64,000 bases of DNA from Haloactinopolyspora alba (GTDB lineage Bacteria; Actinomycetota; Actinomycetes; Jiangellales; Jiangellaceae): contig NZ_PYGE01000024.1 in NCBI RefSeq assembly GCF_003014555.1, forward strand, positions 1 to 64,000, given 5' to 3'. A model generated the notes under the pieces. That model saw nothing but the letters and a program-made list of their open reading frames with translations. It ran no database searches and was not told the DNA's origin. Position numbers and translations under genes: made by a program. Of the stretch, positions 1-7,848 are shown piece after piece (the stretch's first letter is position 1; every line of letters begins with the position of its first letter).

Positions 1-66
1 CCCCTCATCGCCCTCACCATGCTCAACCTCGGCGGCTACCGCCCCAACCTCCCAGGCCGAACCTGA
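1..66 (+). CDS. C-terminal end of an unidentified protein (partial)
   Basis: The first frame reads 21 codons to a TGA at 64-66 and ends in ...GGYRPNLPGRT. The fragment enters from outside the window, so its true length is unknown. I do not recognise the family. A repeat element core follows 24 bases after the stop, in the same orientation. The call rests only on an open frame running from base 1 and its position converging on the next gene. Confidence 0.35.
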   Translation, partial: PLIALTMLNLGGYRPNLPGRT

Positions 67-89
67 CCCACGGATCAGTCACAACAGCC

Positions 90-113
90 GGAATTCCATG
101 GTGAACGTGGTCA
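90..113 (+). repeat. Repeat element core, copy 1
   Basis: The 20-base core GGAATTCCATGGTGAACGTG lies at 90-109 and is followed by GTCA. It is identical to the cores at 34461-34480 (inverted) and 52955-52974. This copy lacks the upstream hairpin arm seen in the other two. Its end overlaps the reverse-complement stop codon of the amidohydrolase gene at 111-113. Confidence 0.75.
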
Positions 114-848
114 TTCTCGAGGGGCGGGGAGGGTGAAGAGGGTGGTGGCGTTCTGCCACATGACGAGGCGTTCCTCGTCGGCGCTGAGCCCGGCCGCGCG
201 GACCGCGCCGAGGGTCACCGCCGGGTCGATGAGCGTCGAGTCGCTGCCGAACAGCATCCGCTCGGCACCGATGCGGTCAAGGACCCAGCGGACCCGGCCG
301 GGCTCGGCGACCGAGTAGCAGGGCTCGAACCACAGCCGGTCGGTCACGGCGGCCGCCTCGGGCGCGAGCCGCCAGTCCGGCCCGCCCATGTGCGCGGCGA
401 TCACCCGCGCGTCGGGGATCGCCGCGACGTTCTCGGCCAGGCCCACGATCTCCTCGCCCCAGGTGTGCACCAGGACCGGGAGCCCGTACCTGGCGAGCAG
501 CCGCAGCGCGTCGGCCATGGCGGGCGAGCCGCCCGGCGAGCGCGCGTAGTCGGTGTGGATCTTCGCGCCGACGAACTGCCCGGTGGCCAGCAGCCCGGGC
601 AGCTCCGCGGCCGCCACGTCGAGCTCGCGCGGATCGACCACCGCCAGGCCCTTCAGCCGCGGCTCGGTGCGGATCTCGTCGGCCAGGCGCCGGTTGCCCG
701 AGACCGGGTCGTACACGACCGCCTCGACCGCCGAGACGAGCTGGATGTCGATGCCGTGTGCGTCCATCCGGCGGATGTTGTCCGCGGCCGACGCGTCCGC
801 CGCGGAGAAGAACCACGGCCCGACGTGGCCGTGCACGTCGACGATCAT
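111..848 (-). CDS. Amidohydrolase family protein (metal-dependent TIM-barrel hydrolase)
   Basis: This 245-residue protein has the amidohydrolase-2 pattern: the HxH pair H6 and H8 in the first strand, a lysine-histidine pair K96/H98, H128 in VLVHTWGE, H153 in AAHMGG and D203 in FGSDS. These would bind one catalytic metal ion. The family cleaves C-N, C-O or C-C bonds of small cytoplasmic molecules, and the substrate cannot be read from sequence. Its ATG at 848 overlaps the upstream gene's stop (ATGA), so translation is probably coupled. It is the last gene of the importer operon and a diverged relative of the gene before it. Confidence 0.85.
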   Translation of the reverse strand: MIVDVHGHVGPWFFSAADASAADNIRRMDAHGIDIQLVSAVEAVVYDPVSGNRRLADEIRTEPRLKGLAVVDPRELDVAAAELPGLLATGQFVGAKIHTDYARSPGGSPAMADALRLLARYGLPVLVHTWGEEIVGLAENVAAIPDARVIAAHMGGPDWRLAPEAAAVTDRLWFEPCYSVAEPGRVRWVLDRIGAERMLFGSDSTLIDPAVTLGAVRAAGLSADEERLVMWQNATTLFTLPAPRE

Positions 849-1552
849 CGGTCCTCCCCGATCAGCCGGAGCAGGTTCCGCGCCGTCACCAGCTCACGCG
901 CGTCGGCGTCCAGGCCGGCGACGTCGAGGCGGGTGAGCACGGACCGTGCTTCGAACCATCCGGTCCGGGCGCCGAAGACCAGCCGCTGCGCACCCAGCTC
1001 GGCGAGCACCGTCTCCCAGCCGTCCGGGTTGCCCAGCAACCGCGTGGACGCGTGGAATCCGGGCTCGTCACGGCCGAGCACCACGAAGTCGCCGAGCTGG
1101 TAGAAGTGCAGGTCGACGAAGACCACGGCCGCGTCGAGCCCGGCCAGCGGCGGCCCGTACAGCCGGACGTCGCCTTCGACCAGCAGCAGCATGCCGGCCC
1201 GTGTCGCACGGCGTGCGCACGCGCGCAGCCCCGGTGCGCTCGCGGGGACGCCCTGCCGTGCGGGTGCGAGGCGCACGATCCGCACGCCGGCGTCGCGTTG
1301 CCGGTCGATCTCGCGTTCTGCGCCGAGCGGATCACGCAGGTCGACGCCGGCGACGGTGCGGGCACCGCACGTGGGCGCGGCGGCGTGCGCCTCGTCGTTG
1401 CCGCTGGGCGGGTCGAACGACAGCGCCCGCAGCGACCCCACGGCTCCCCCGTCGATGCCGGCCTCGGCCATCGTCGTGGCCAGGTCGGCAGGGCTCAGTC
1501 GTGCCGACGTGGTGACGTCGCGGCCCACGAGCAGATCGCAGTCGAGGATCAC
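845..1552 (-). CDS. Amidohydrolase-like protein lacking metal ligands (probable pseudoenzyme)
   Basis: This 235-residue protein aligns along its length with the next gene's amidohydrolase: the same xVG first strand, a PxSGN segment and a C-terminal (V/L)FG strand. The metal ligands are gone: HxH has become D-L-L, the LVH and AAH histidines are missing, and FGSD is FGAR. I infer a non-catalytic partner or regulatory subunit of its neighbour. The chosen start is GTG at 1552, whose GTGA overlaps the aminotransferase stop. A longer open frame upstream reads as arginine-rich nonsense and overlaps the aminotransferase, so it is rejected. Confidence 0.7.
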   Translation of the reverse strand: MILDCDLLVGRDVTTSARLSPADLATTMAEAGIDGGAVGSLRALSFDPPSGNDEAHAAAPTCGARTVAGVDLRDPLGAEREIDRQRDAGVRIVRLAPARQGVPASAPGLRACARRATRAGMLLLVEGDVRLYGPPLAGLDAAVVFVDLHFYQLGDFVVLGRDEPGFHASTRLLGNPDGWETVLAELGAQRLVFGARTGWFEARSVLTRLDVAGLDADARELVTARNLLRLIGEDR

Positions 1553-2802
1553 GCCGCGCCTCCGGTGGCGAGCCGGGTGTGGACCTTGCGCACCGCCGCG
1601 GCGACGTCGTCGACGTCCGCGTCGGTGAAGTTCTCGTTGCACGGCAGCACCACGAGCCGCCGATACACCAGCGACTCCGCCACCGGGCACAGCCCGTCGG
1701 AGTACTCGGTCGATCCGCGCAGCGGGTACCCGGACATGCCGTAGGTACGCGGTTCACGCAGCACCGGCTCGGCGTAGAGCGGACGGCGCAGGTAGCCGGG
1801 GACCGCCGGTACACCCTCCGACGTGAGCGCCGCGGCGTATCGCTGCAGCCCGGGCTCGTCGAGACCGTCGATCAGCAACGGGTAGTACCAGTACGAATGG
1901 TCTCCGGCGTCGGCCGGAAGCGTCGCTCCGGGCAGATCGGCGAGCTGTGCGGTCAGCCGCGCGGCGTGCCGGCGGCGGGCCGTCACCACGTCCGGCAGCT
2001 TACGCAGCTGTTCGCGTGCGACCGCGGCGACGAGCTCCGTCATCCGGTAGTTGAGCGCGAAGTGCAGGTAGGCGCGTTCGCCGGTCTCGCGCGGCCATCC
2101 CTTGTCGGCGAAGCGCCGCATCCGTTCGGCGAGGCCCGCGTCGTCGGTCACGACCAGGCCGCCGTCGCCGGCGGTGACGTGCTTGTGCTGCTGCAGGCTG
2201 AAGCAGCCCAGATGGCCGGCGGTCCCGGCCAGGGCGGAGCCCGCGCTCACCGGGGTCAGGTAGGCCTGGGCGCAGTCCTCGATCAGCATGACGCCGTTCG
2301 CGTCGGCGAGCGCGCGCAGCCGTGTCACGTCCGCGGCCTTGCCGAACAGGTGGACGACGACGATGGCGCGGGTGCGCGGGCTGACCAGCTCGGCCACGCG
2401 GTCCGGGTCGAGACAGCCGGTGACCGGGTCGACGTCGGCGAAGACCGGCACGGCGTTCTGCGCCAGGACCGGCGCGACCGAGCCGATGTCGGAGATCGGC
2501 GGCACGATGATCTCGTCGCCGGGCTCGGGATCGACGGCGGCGACGGCCAGGTGCAGTGCCGCCGTGCCGCTGCTGCACGCGACGGCGTGCCCGGAGCCGA
2601 CCTGCTCGGCGAACTCGCGCGCCAGCGCCGGGACCTCCGGGCCCCACACCCCCGAGAGCATGCCGCTGCGCAGCACCCGCAGAACGGCGGCTTCCTCTTC
2701 CGCGCCGATGCGGCGCCCGTCGGCCGACATCGCGGACGGCAGCGGCGGTCCCGTCCGCACCGCCGGTCCGCCGTCGACGGCGAGATCCTGCCCGTCCGTC
2801 AT
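1549..2802 (-). CDS. DegT/DnrJ/EryC1/StrS family PLP-dependent aminotransferase
   Basis: This 417-residue fold-type I enzyme carries SSGTAALHLA (about 77-86, phosphate binding), the PLP-nitrogen aspartate D176 in IEDCAQ, and the Schiff-base lysine K207 in QQHKHVTAGDGG. Family members aminate keto-sugars or keto-cyclitols; some instead act as dehydratases or work in the deaminating direction. The start ATG at 2802 overlaps the permease stop (ATGA). Being inside a sugar-importer operon, and not a biosynthetic cluster, suggests transamination of an imported amino-sugar or amino-cyclitol. That role is inferred. Confidence 0.88.
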   Translation of the reverse strand: MTDGQDLAVDGGPAVRTGPPLPSAMSADGRRIGAEEEAAVLRVLRSGMLSGVWGPEVPALAREFAEQVGSGHAVACSSGTAALHLAVAAVDPEPGDEIIVPPISDIGSVAPVLAQNAVPVFADVDPVTGCLDPDRVAELVSPRTRAIVVVHLFGKAADVTRLRALADANGVMLIEDCAQAYLTPVSAGSALAGTAGHLGCFSLQQHKHVTAGDGGLVVTDDAGLAERMRRFADKGWPRETGERAYLHFALNYRMTELVAAVAREQLRKLPDVVTARRRHAARLTAQLADLPGATLPADAGDHSYWYYPLLIDGLDEPGLQRYAAALTSEGVPAVPGYLRRPLYAEPVLREPRTYGMSGYPLRGSTEYSDGLCPVAESLVYRRLVVLPCNENFTDADVDDVAAAVRKVHTRLATGGAA

Positions 2803-3671
2803 TTCATTCCGGTCATCGTGATGCTGTTGACCAGGTACCGCTGCAGCACGAAGAACACCAGGATGCACGGCACGACGCTGATGAACGCCGACGCCATCAG
2901 CTCGGGTGTCGACACGTTCGCCGAGCGCAGGCTCGCCAGCCCGACGGTCAGGGTGCGCATGTCGTCGGACTGCGCGATCACCAGCGGCCACAGGAAGTCG
3001 TTCCAGTGCCACAGGAAGACGAAGATGCCGAGCGTCGCGAGGATCGGTTTCGTCAGCGGGAGCACGACCTGGAAGAACACCCGCCATTCCGGCGCGCCGT
3101 CGACCTTCGCCGCGTCGAACAGCTCGTCCGGCAGGTCCCGGATGAACTGGCGCATCAGGAACACCGCCTGCGCGTTCGCCAACGTCGGCACGATCAGTCC
3201 CCAGTAGGTGTCGACCCCGCCCATGTTCGAGATCATGACGAAGTACGGGATCAGCATCGCCTGGACCGGCACCATCAGGGTGGCCACGAACGACCACAGC
3301 AGCGCCTCCCGGCCCGGGAATCGCTTGCGCGAGAGCGCGTAGCCGGCCATCGCCGCGGTCAGCAGCACGATGACCACCGACACCACGGAGTAGATCACCG
3401 TGTTCGTCGTCCACCGGACGAAGCCCGAGGCCTGGAACATCCTGGTGATGTTGTCCAGCGTGAAGCTGTCCGGGAACTGTTCCGGCAGCCCGACCGCGTT
3501 GGACGGCGTCAGCGCCAGCAGGATCATGAAGAAGAACGGGAGCACCGTGATCAGCGACACCACGGCCAGCAGTGCGGTCAGCGGCCAGCTCTGGCCGTTG
3601 CCGCGCCGGCCCTTGGCGCGCCCGGCCGGTGCCGTGGTGGACTCCGGCGCTGTCGTCATCGTCGCGGTCAT
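2799..3671 (-). CDS. Carbohydrate ABC transporter permease (MalG-like)
   Basis: This 290-residue inner-membrane protein has a Thr/Ala-rich cytoplasmic N-terminus and six predicted membrane segments starting near residue 33. A typical EAA loop lies at about 192-211, where AAKVDGAPEWRVFF is readable. It would form half of the channel, and its EAA loop should contact the ATPase. The ATG at 3671 lies in an ATGA overlap with the other permease. The operon encodes no ATPase; many actinobacteria use a shared MsiK-type ATPase instead, which is inferred here. Confidence 0.92.
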   Translation of the reverse strand: MTATMTTAPESTTAPAGRAKGRRGNGQSWPLTALLAVVSLITVLPFFFMILLALTPSNAVGLPEQFPDSFTLDNITRMFQASGFVRWTTNTVIYSVVSVVIVLLTAAMAGYALSRKRFPGREALLWSFVATLMVPVQAMLIPYFVMISNMGGVDTYWGLIVPTLANAQAVFLMRQFIRDLPDELFDAAKVDGAPEWRVFFQVVLPLTKPILATLGIFVFLWHWNDFLWPLVIAQSDDMRTLTVGLASLRSANVSTPELMASAFISVVPCILVFFVLQRYLVNSITMTGMK

Positions 3672-4582
3672 GCGTCGGACTCCCGGTCGAGGAAGCGTCG
3701 TTGGATCAGCGAGATCACCAGGATGATCAGGAACAGCGCGACGCCCAGGGTGGCGGCGTAGCCGAAGTCGAAGAACTGGAAGCCCTGGTCGTACAGCGCG
3801 TAGACGAGCGTGTAGCTGGCCCGGGTGGGCCCGCCTCCGGTCATCACGTAGATGGTGTCGAACACCTGGAAGGCCGCGATCGTCTCGATGACGACGACGA
3901 AGAACATCACCGGTCGCAGCAGCGGCAGCACGATCATCCGGAAGCGCTGCCAGGCGTTCGCACCGTCGACGCGCGCCGCCTCCAGGTACGAGGTGGGGAT
4001 GCTCTTCAGCCCGGCGAACAGGATGAGCATCGAGTAGCCGAAGCCCTTCCAGGACGACACGACGGCCAGTGACGGCAGCACGAGGGACGTCTCCTGCAGG
4101 AAGCCCACCGGGCCGGTGCCGAGCCACCCGAGGATGCTGTTGATCATGCCGTCGATCTCGTACATCCAGCGCCAGATCAGGCCGGCGAGGACGAAGCTCG
4201 TGACGTAGGGCAGGAACAGCGCACCGCGGAACACCGCCCTGCCCCACAACACCGAGTTCAGCAGCATCGCCGTCGCCAGCGCGACGATCACGGTCATCGG
4301 CACGTAGATCGCCGCGTACAGCAGCGTCGTCCAGAGGCTGTCCAGGAACACCTGGTCGGAGAACATCCGGGAGTAGTTCTCCGCGCCGATGACGTCCCAG
4401 CTGCCGCCGATCTTGTAGTTCGTGAAGCTCAACCCGACGGATCCGAAAACCGGCAGGAACCGGAACAGGATGAACAGGGTCAGCATCGGCAGCAGGAAGA
4501 TCAGCGCGCTGATCGGATCATGGAACCGCTGGCGCCACGATGCGTGTGTGCGCCTGCGATCCGTTCTGACCTGGTCGGTCAT
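3668..4582 (-). CDS. Carbohydrate ABC transporter permease (MalF-like)
   Basis: This 304-residue permease has a charged N-terminus and several hydrophobic segments from about residue 29. The family EAA motif is visible as EAARVDGANAWQRFR in the C-terminal third. It pairs with the downstream MalG-like permease and lies 51 bases after the binding-protein gene. Length and layout match the sugar-uptake (CUT1) class. The ligand cannot be derived from the permease. Confidence 0.92.
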   Translation of the reverse strand: MTDQVRTDRRRTHASWRQRFHDPISALIFLLPMLTLFILFRFLPVFGSVGLSFTNYKIGGSWDVIGAENYSRMFSDQVFLDSLWTTLLYAAIYVPMTVIVALATAMLLNSVLWGRAVFRGALFLPYVTSFVLAGLIWRWMYEIDGMINSILGWLGTGPVGFLQETSLVLPSLAVVSSWKGFGYSMLILFAGLKSIPTSYLEAARVDGANAWQRFRMIVLPLLRPVMFFVVVIETIAAFQVFDTIYVMTGGGPTRASYTLVYALYDQGFQFFDFGYAATLGVALFLIILVISLIQRRFLDRESDA

Positions 4583-4633
4583 CGAAGCGGAGCCCTTCCG
4601 GACGGCTTGTCGGGGTTACGGCAGATCGTGCGG

Positions 4634-5896
4634 TCAGGACCCGCCACTGGACAGTAGCGCGTTGGCCTCCTCCGCGGCGGCGGTCAGCGCTTCCTCGGCG
4701 GTGGCGTTGCCGAGCAGCGCGGCCTGGATCTGCGACGCCAGGACGGCCATGACCTGCCGCGACATCGGGTGGATGGGCCCGGGGTTCGCGTACTCCAGCG
4801 CCGCGGAGAACGGCTCCACCAGCGGGCCCGCGTCCGGCACCTCGACCTCGTTGCTCGGCGGGAAGAACCCGGACTCGGCGGCCAGCCCGGCGAGTACGTC
4901 CGGCTGGAGCATGTAGTTCAGGAACGCCTTGGCGCCGTCGTTGTCCTTCGCCTTCTCCGCGAGCGTGAGTGGGCCGGGGATGCCGAAGACCGCCTTGCCG
5001 CCTGGTCCCTCGATCGGTTCACCGACGGTGATCTTGTCGGGGCCGACCGCCTCGGCGATCCGATTCGTCATGGTGAGGTCGGCGAAGTGCGTCATCGCCG
5101 CGTCGGACGTGGCCATGGCCCGGTTCTCGAAGCTGCTGCCGACGGTGGGAGCGTCCGCCGTGAGCCCGCCCGCGGCCTGCAGGTCGAGGAGGAACTGCAG
5201 CGCCTCGACACCCTCGGGGCTGTCGAAGGCCACCTCGCTGCCGTCGTCGCTGAAGACCTGTCCGCCGGCCTGCCAGAGCAGTGGGTAGAACGTCAGGTTC
5301 AGCGACTCCTCCGGGCCACCGAAGTAGTCGTAGATCGCGACGTCGTTCGCCGCAAGCTTCGGCGCGGCCTCGAGGATCGCGTCCCATGTCTGGGGCATCT
5401 CGTTGATGCCCGCCTGCTCGAACAGCGCGGTGTTGTAGATCGGCGCGTTCACCGTCTGGTAGATCGGCACGCCGTAGACCTCGTCGTTGACGGTCATGGC
5501 CTCGACGGCGTTGGGCAGCAGCTTGGTGGGGCTGTTCTCGACGATGTCGCCGACCGGTGTCAACGTGCCCTGTTCGACGTACTGCGGGATCATGTCCGGC
5601 ACGAGCAGGACCACGTCGGGGCCGGTGCCCGAAGCCAGGGCGGTCGTGATCTTCTCCTGCCGGCCCTCCCATGGCAGCAGCTCGACCTTGAGGTCGACAC
5701 CGTCGTTCTTCGACTCGAAGTCGGTCTCGATGCCCTTCCAGTACTCGGCGCTCGCCTGCTCGTCGGCGATGACCGGATACATCCACAACGTCACGGAGCT
5801 GCCGTCGGACGACGTGCCGTCACCTGACCCGCCACACGCCGCCAGCACCAGCGCGCCGCCGGCTGTCGCAGCGACGGCTACACCTCGAAGTCGCAC
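4634..5896 (-). CDS. Extracellular solute-binding lipoprotein of a sugar ABC importer
   Basis: This 420-residue protein starts with a basic N-region and hydrophobic core ending in LVLAAC, so Cys21 should be lipidated after signal peptidase II cleavage. The rest is a type-1 (maltose-binding-like) solute-binding protein, with WEGRQEKITTALASGTGPDV and a C-terminal ladder of helices typical of the family. It would capture the substrate outside the membrane and hand it to the two permeases. The GTG start at 5896 has a strong AGGAGGGG site upstream. It is the first gene of the operon. Confidence 0.92.
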   Translation of the reverse strand: MRLRGVAVAATAGGALVLAACGGSGDGTSSDGSSVTLWMYPVIADEQASAEYWKGIETDFESKNDGVDLKVELLPWEGRQEKITTALASGTGPDVVLLVPDMIPQYVEQGTLTPVGDIVENSPTKLLPNAVEAMTVNDEVYGVPIYQTVNAPIYNTALFEQAGINEMPQTWDAILEAAPKLAANDVAIYDYFGGPEESLNLTFYPLLWQAGGQVFSDDGSEVAFDSPEGVEALQFLLDLQAAGGLTADAPTVGSSFENRAMATSDAAMTHFADLTMTNRIAEAVGPDKITVGEPIEGPGGKAVFGIPGPLTLAEKAKDNDGAKAFLNYMLQPDVLAGLAAESGFFPPSNEVEVPDAGPLVEPFSAALEYANPGPIHPMSRQVMAVLASQIQAALLGNATAEEALTAAAEEANALLSSGGS

Positions 5897-5922
5897 GAGG
5901 ATCCCCTCCTGTCGGTCTACCC

Positions 5923-5934
5923 GGATAATACCGG
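5923..5934 (-). promoter_or_regulatory. Candidate -10 box and operator of the importer operon
   Basis: On the minus strand a TATTAT hexamer (5930-5925) sits about 29 bases before the GTG of the binding-protein gene, flanked symmetrically by CCGG. It is the only AT-rich -10-like sequence in the leader. No convincing -35 is visible, which would suit an activated promoter, and the symmetric flank could be an operator. No regulator gene is adjacent in the window. Confidence 0.4.
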
Positions 5935-6067
5935 TCCAGGCCGAAACTACAGAGGCGTCCCCCCTCCGTCAACACCGACGCGGGACGGCCACGGACCGGC
6001 GGAGGGACCGTCGCCGGATCGTGACCCCACCGCAACGTCGGTGCGCGCCGTGTTCGGCAGCCCGGCG

Positions 6068-7705
6068 TCAGGTCACGAGCTCACCGGCCACGACGGCGGC
6101 CGTCGCGTGCTGCCAGCGCCGCCGCGCCCACCGATCGTGGGTGACGACGACCACCGGCAGCCCGGACACGCCCACCGCCTCCTCGAGCTCCTCCACCAGG
6201 TCGAGCGAGAGGTGGTTCGTCGGTTCGTCGAGCAGCAGCAGCTGCGGGCGCGACGCGATCAGCCGGGCCAGTGCCAGTCGCCGCTGCTGCCCCACCGACA
6301 GCCGGCCCACCGGGGTCCGGAGGTCCCTGCCGGGCACCAGCCCCAGCCGGGCGAGCTCGGCCTGGTGTTCGCTCGGCGGCCCGGGACGTCCCGCGGCGAA
6401 CACCTCGAGCGCCGTCGCCTCGAGGTCCGGGAACACGCCCGTCTGCGGCAGCCACCCGATGCGCAGCCGGTCGGCGCGCAGCACCCGCCCGGACTCCGGT
6501 TCGAGGGCGCCGGCCAGCACCGCCAGCAGTGACGTCTTCCCCGAGCCGTTGCGCCCGGTCACCATCAACCGGGTGTCGGCCGCGATGTCGAGCGCCGGCA
6601 CCCGCACACGGCCCGGCACGCGGGCCTCGCGCGCCGACACCAGCACACCCGGCGGCACCGGCGCGTCCAGGGTGGCGTCCAGGCGCAGCTCGCGTGGCGG
6701 TTTGGGTACGCGCTGCCGCTGCAGCTGTTCGAGCCGGTTCTCCGCGTCCCGGACCCGCCGGGACACGGCCGCGTCGACCTTCTGCCCGAAGAAGTGCGGC
6801 TGGAACTTGTCGCCGTCGCGGCGTGCCCGGTTGGTGTGGCCCACCTGTCGCGCGGTCTGCCGGATCGCCGCCCGGGCCTCGGCGCCCTCGTCGTTCCAGG
6901 TCGCGTGCGCCTGTTCCCAGCGCGCTCGGGCGGCGGCCTTGCCGTGCAGGTAGTCGCTGTAGGCGCCGGTGTAGCGGGCCGGGCCGATCACCGGCACGCC
7001 GTCGCCGCCGATGGTCAGCGACGGGTCGAGGTCGAGGATCCCGGTGCACACCGCGTCCAGGAACGCGCGGTCGTGCGACGCGGTCAGCACCGCACCCCGG
7101 TGCGTACGGAGGGCTTCCTCGAGGAACGCGAGCGCGTCGTCGTCCAGATGGTTGGTCGGCTCGTCCAGCAGCAGGACGTCCGGGGCGCGGGCGAGCGCCA
7201 GCGCCAGTGCCAGCCGGGAGCGCTGCCCGCCGGACAGGGTGTCGACCGAGCGCGTGGCGTCGACGTCGCCGAGTCCCAGGCCCGCGAGCGCGCGGGACGC
7301 GCGGGCGTCCGCCGACCAACCGTCGCGCGCCTCGTACTCGGCGAGCAGTTCACCATAGTGCTCGAGCACGGACTCGTCGCCCTCGGCGAGGCGCTTCTCA
7401 GCCGCGCGCATGCCCGCTTCGAGCTCGCGGAAGTCCGCCAGGGCGGCGTCGACGGCATCCGTGACGGAGCCGGCGACCGGCAGATCCGGCTCCTGGCCCA
7501 GATAGCCGACACTGCCGACCAGATGCACGGAGCCGGAGTCGGGCGCCTCGATCCCGCTGACCAGGCGGAGCAGTGTGGACTTGCCGACACCGTTCTCGCC
7601 GACGAGACCGAGACGTTCCCCGGCTCCGACGTCCAGATCGACACCGTCCAGGACCGTACGGTCGGCGTAGGAGCGGCAGAGAGTGCGAACAGACAGCTGC
7701 GACAC
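6068..7705 (-). CDS. ABC-F family ATP-binding protein, TlrC-like
   Basis: This 545-residue soluble protein has two ABC domains and no membrane segments. Walker A motifs are GENGVGKST (about 36-44) and GRNGSGKTS; signature motifs are LSGGQRSRLAL and LSVGQQRRLAL; both LLLDEPTNHL Walker B motifs are present. The inter-domain linker is long and basic. Overall form and many segments resemble TlrC-type ribosome-protection proteins of antibiotic producers. ABC-F proteins act on the ribosomal E site; antibiotic resistance is plausible but a housekeeping role cannot be excluded. It lies alone downstream of the aspS terminator. Confidence 0.9.
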   Translation of the reverse strand: MSQLSVRTLCRSYADRTVLDGVDLDVGAGERLGLVGENGVGKSTLLRLVSGIEAPDSGSVHLVGSVGYLGQEPDLPVAGSVTDAVDAALADFRELEAGMRAAEKRLAEGDESVLEHYGELLAEYEARDGWSADARASRALAGLGLGDVDATRSVDTLSGGQRSRLALALALARAPDVLLLDEPTNHLDDDALAFLEEALRTHRGAVLTASHDRAFLDAVCTGILDLDPSLTIGGDGVPVIGPARYTGAYSDYLHGKAAARARWEQAHATWNDEGAEARAAIRQTARQVGHTNRARRDGDKFQPHFFGQKVDAAVSRRVRDAENRLEQLQRQRVPKPPRELRLDATLDAPVPPGVLVSAREARVPGRVRVPALDIAADTRLMVTGRNGSGKTSLLAVLAGALEPESGRVLRADRLRIGWLPQTGVFPDLEATALEVFAAGRPGPPSEHQAELARLGLVPGRDLRTPVGRLSVGQQRRLALARLIASRPQLLLLDEPTNHLSLDLVEELEEAVGVSGLPVVVVTHDRWARRRWQHATAAVVAGELVT

Positions 7706-7803
7706 GTGAGCGACCTCGTGGAGGGTCGATGGAAGCCCGCCGGGTCGATTGACCGCGGAAACGGGCAGAGCACGTGTCAGTTGCGCATGATGTGCCCATC
7801 ATC
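7706..7803 (-). promoter_or_regulatory. Leader of the ABC-F gene with a three-codon upstream frame
   Basis: The 98 bases upstream of the ABC-F ATG contain, on the minus strand, a minimal frame ATG-CGC-AAC-TGA (7788-7777). Overlapping its 5' end is a small hairpin (7787-7792 with 7797-7802). Resistance-type ABC-F genes are often controlled by ribosome-mediated attenuation in their leaders. The match here is suggestive only and no ribosome-binding site is clear for the small frame. Confidence 0.25.
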
Positions 7804-7843
7804 GCAGCCGGCGGCGGTCACGATCAAATCCGCCGCCGGCTGC
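7804..7843 (-). terminator. Hairpin terminator of aspS
   Basis: A perfect 14-bp GC-rich stem (7804-7817 with 7830-7843) and a 12-base loop begin 6 bases after the aspS stop on the minus strand. There is no U-tract, as is common in high-GC actinobacteria. Confidence 0.8.
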
Positions 7844-7848
7844 TCGGG

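Noticed and set aside
2803-3414. N-terminal extension of the DegT aminotransferase frame
   Set aside because: The frame stays open across the permease gene, but the residues are Arg/Gly-rich with no homology pattern, and the ATG at 2802 is coupled to the permease stop.
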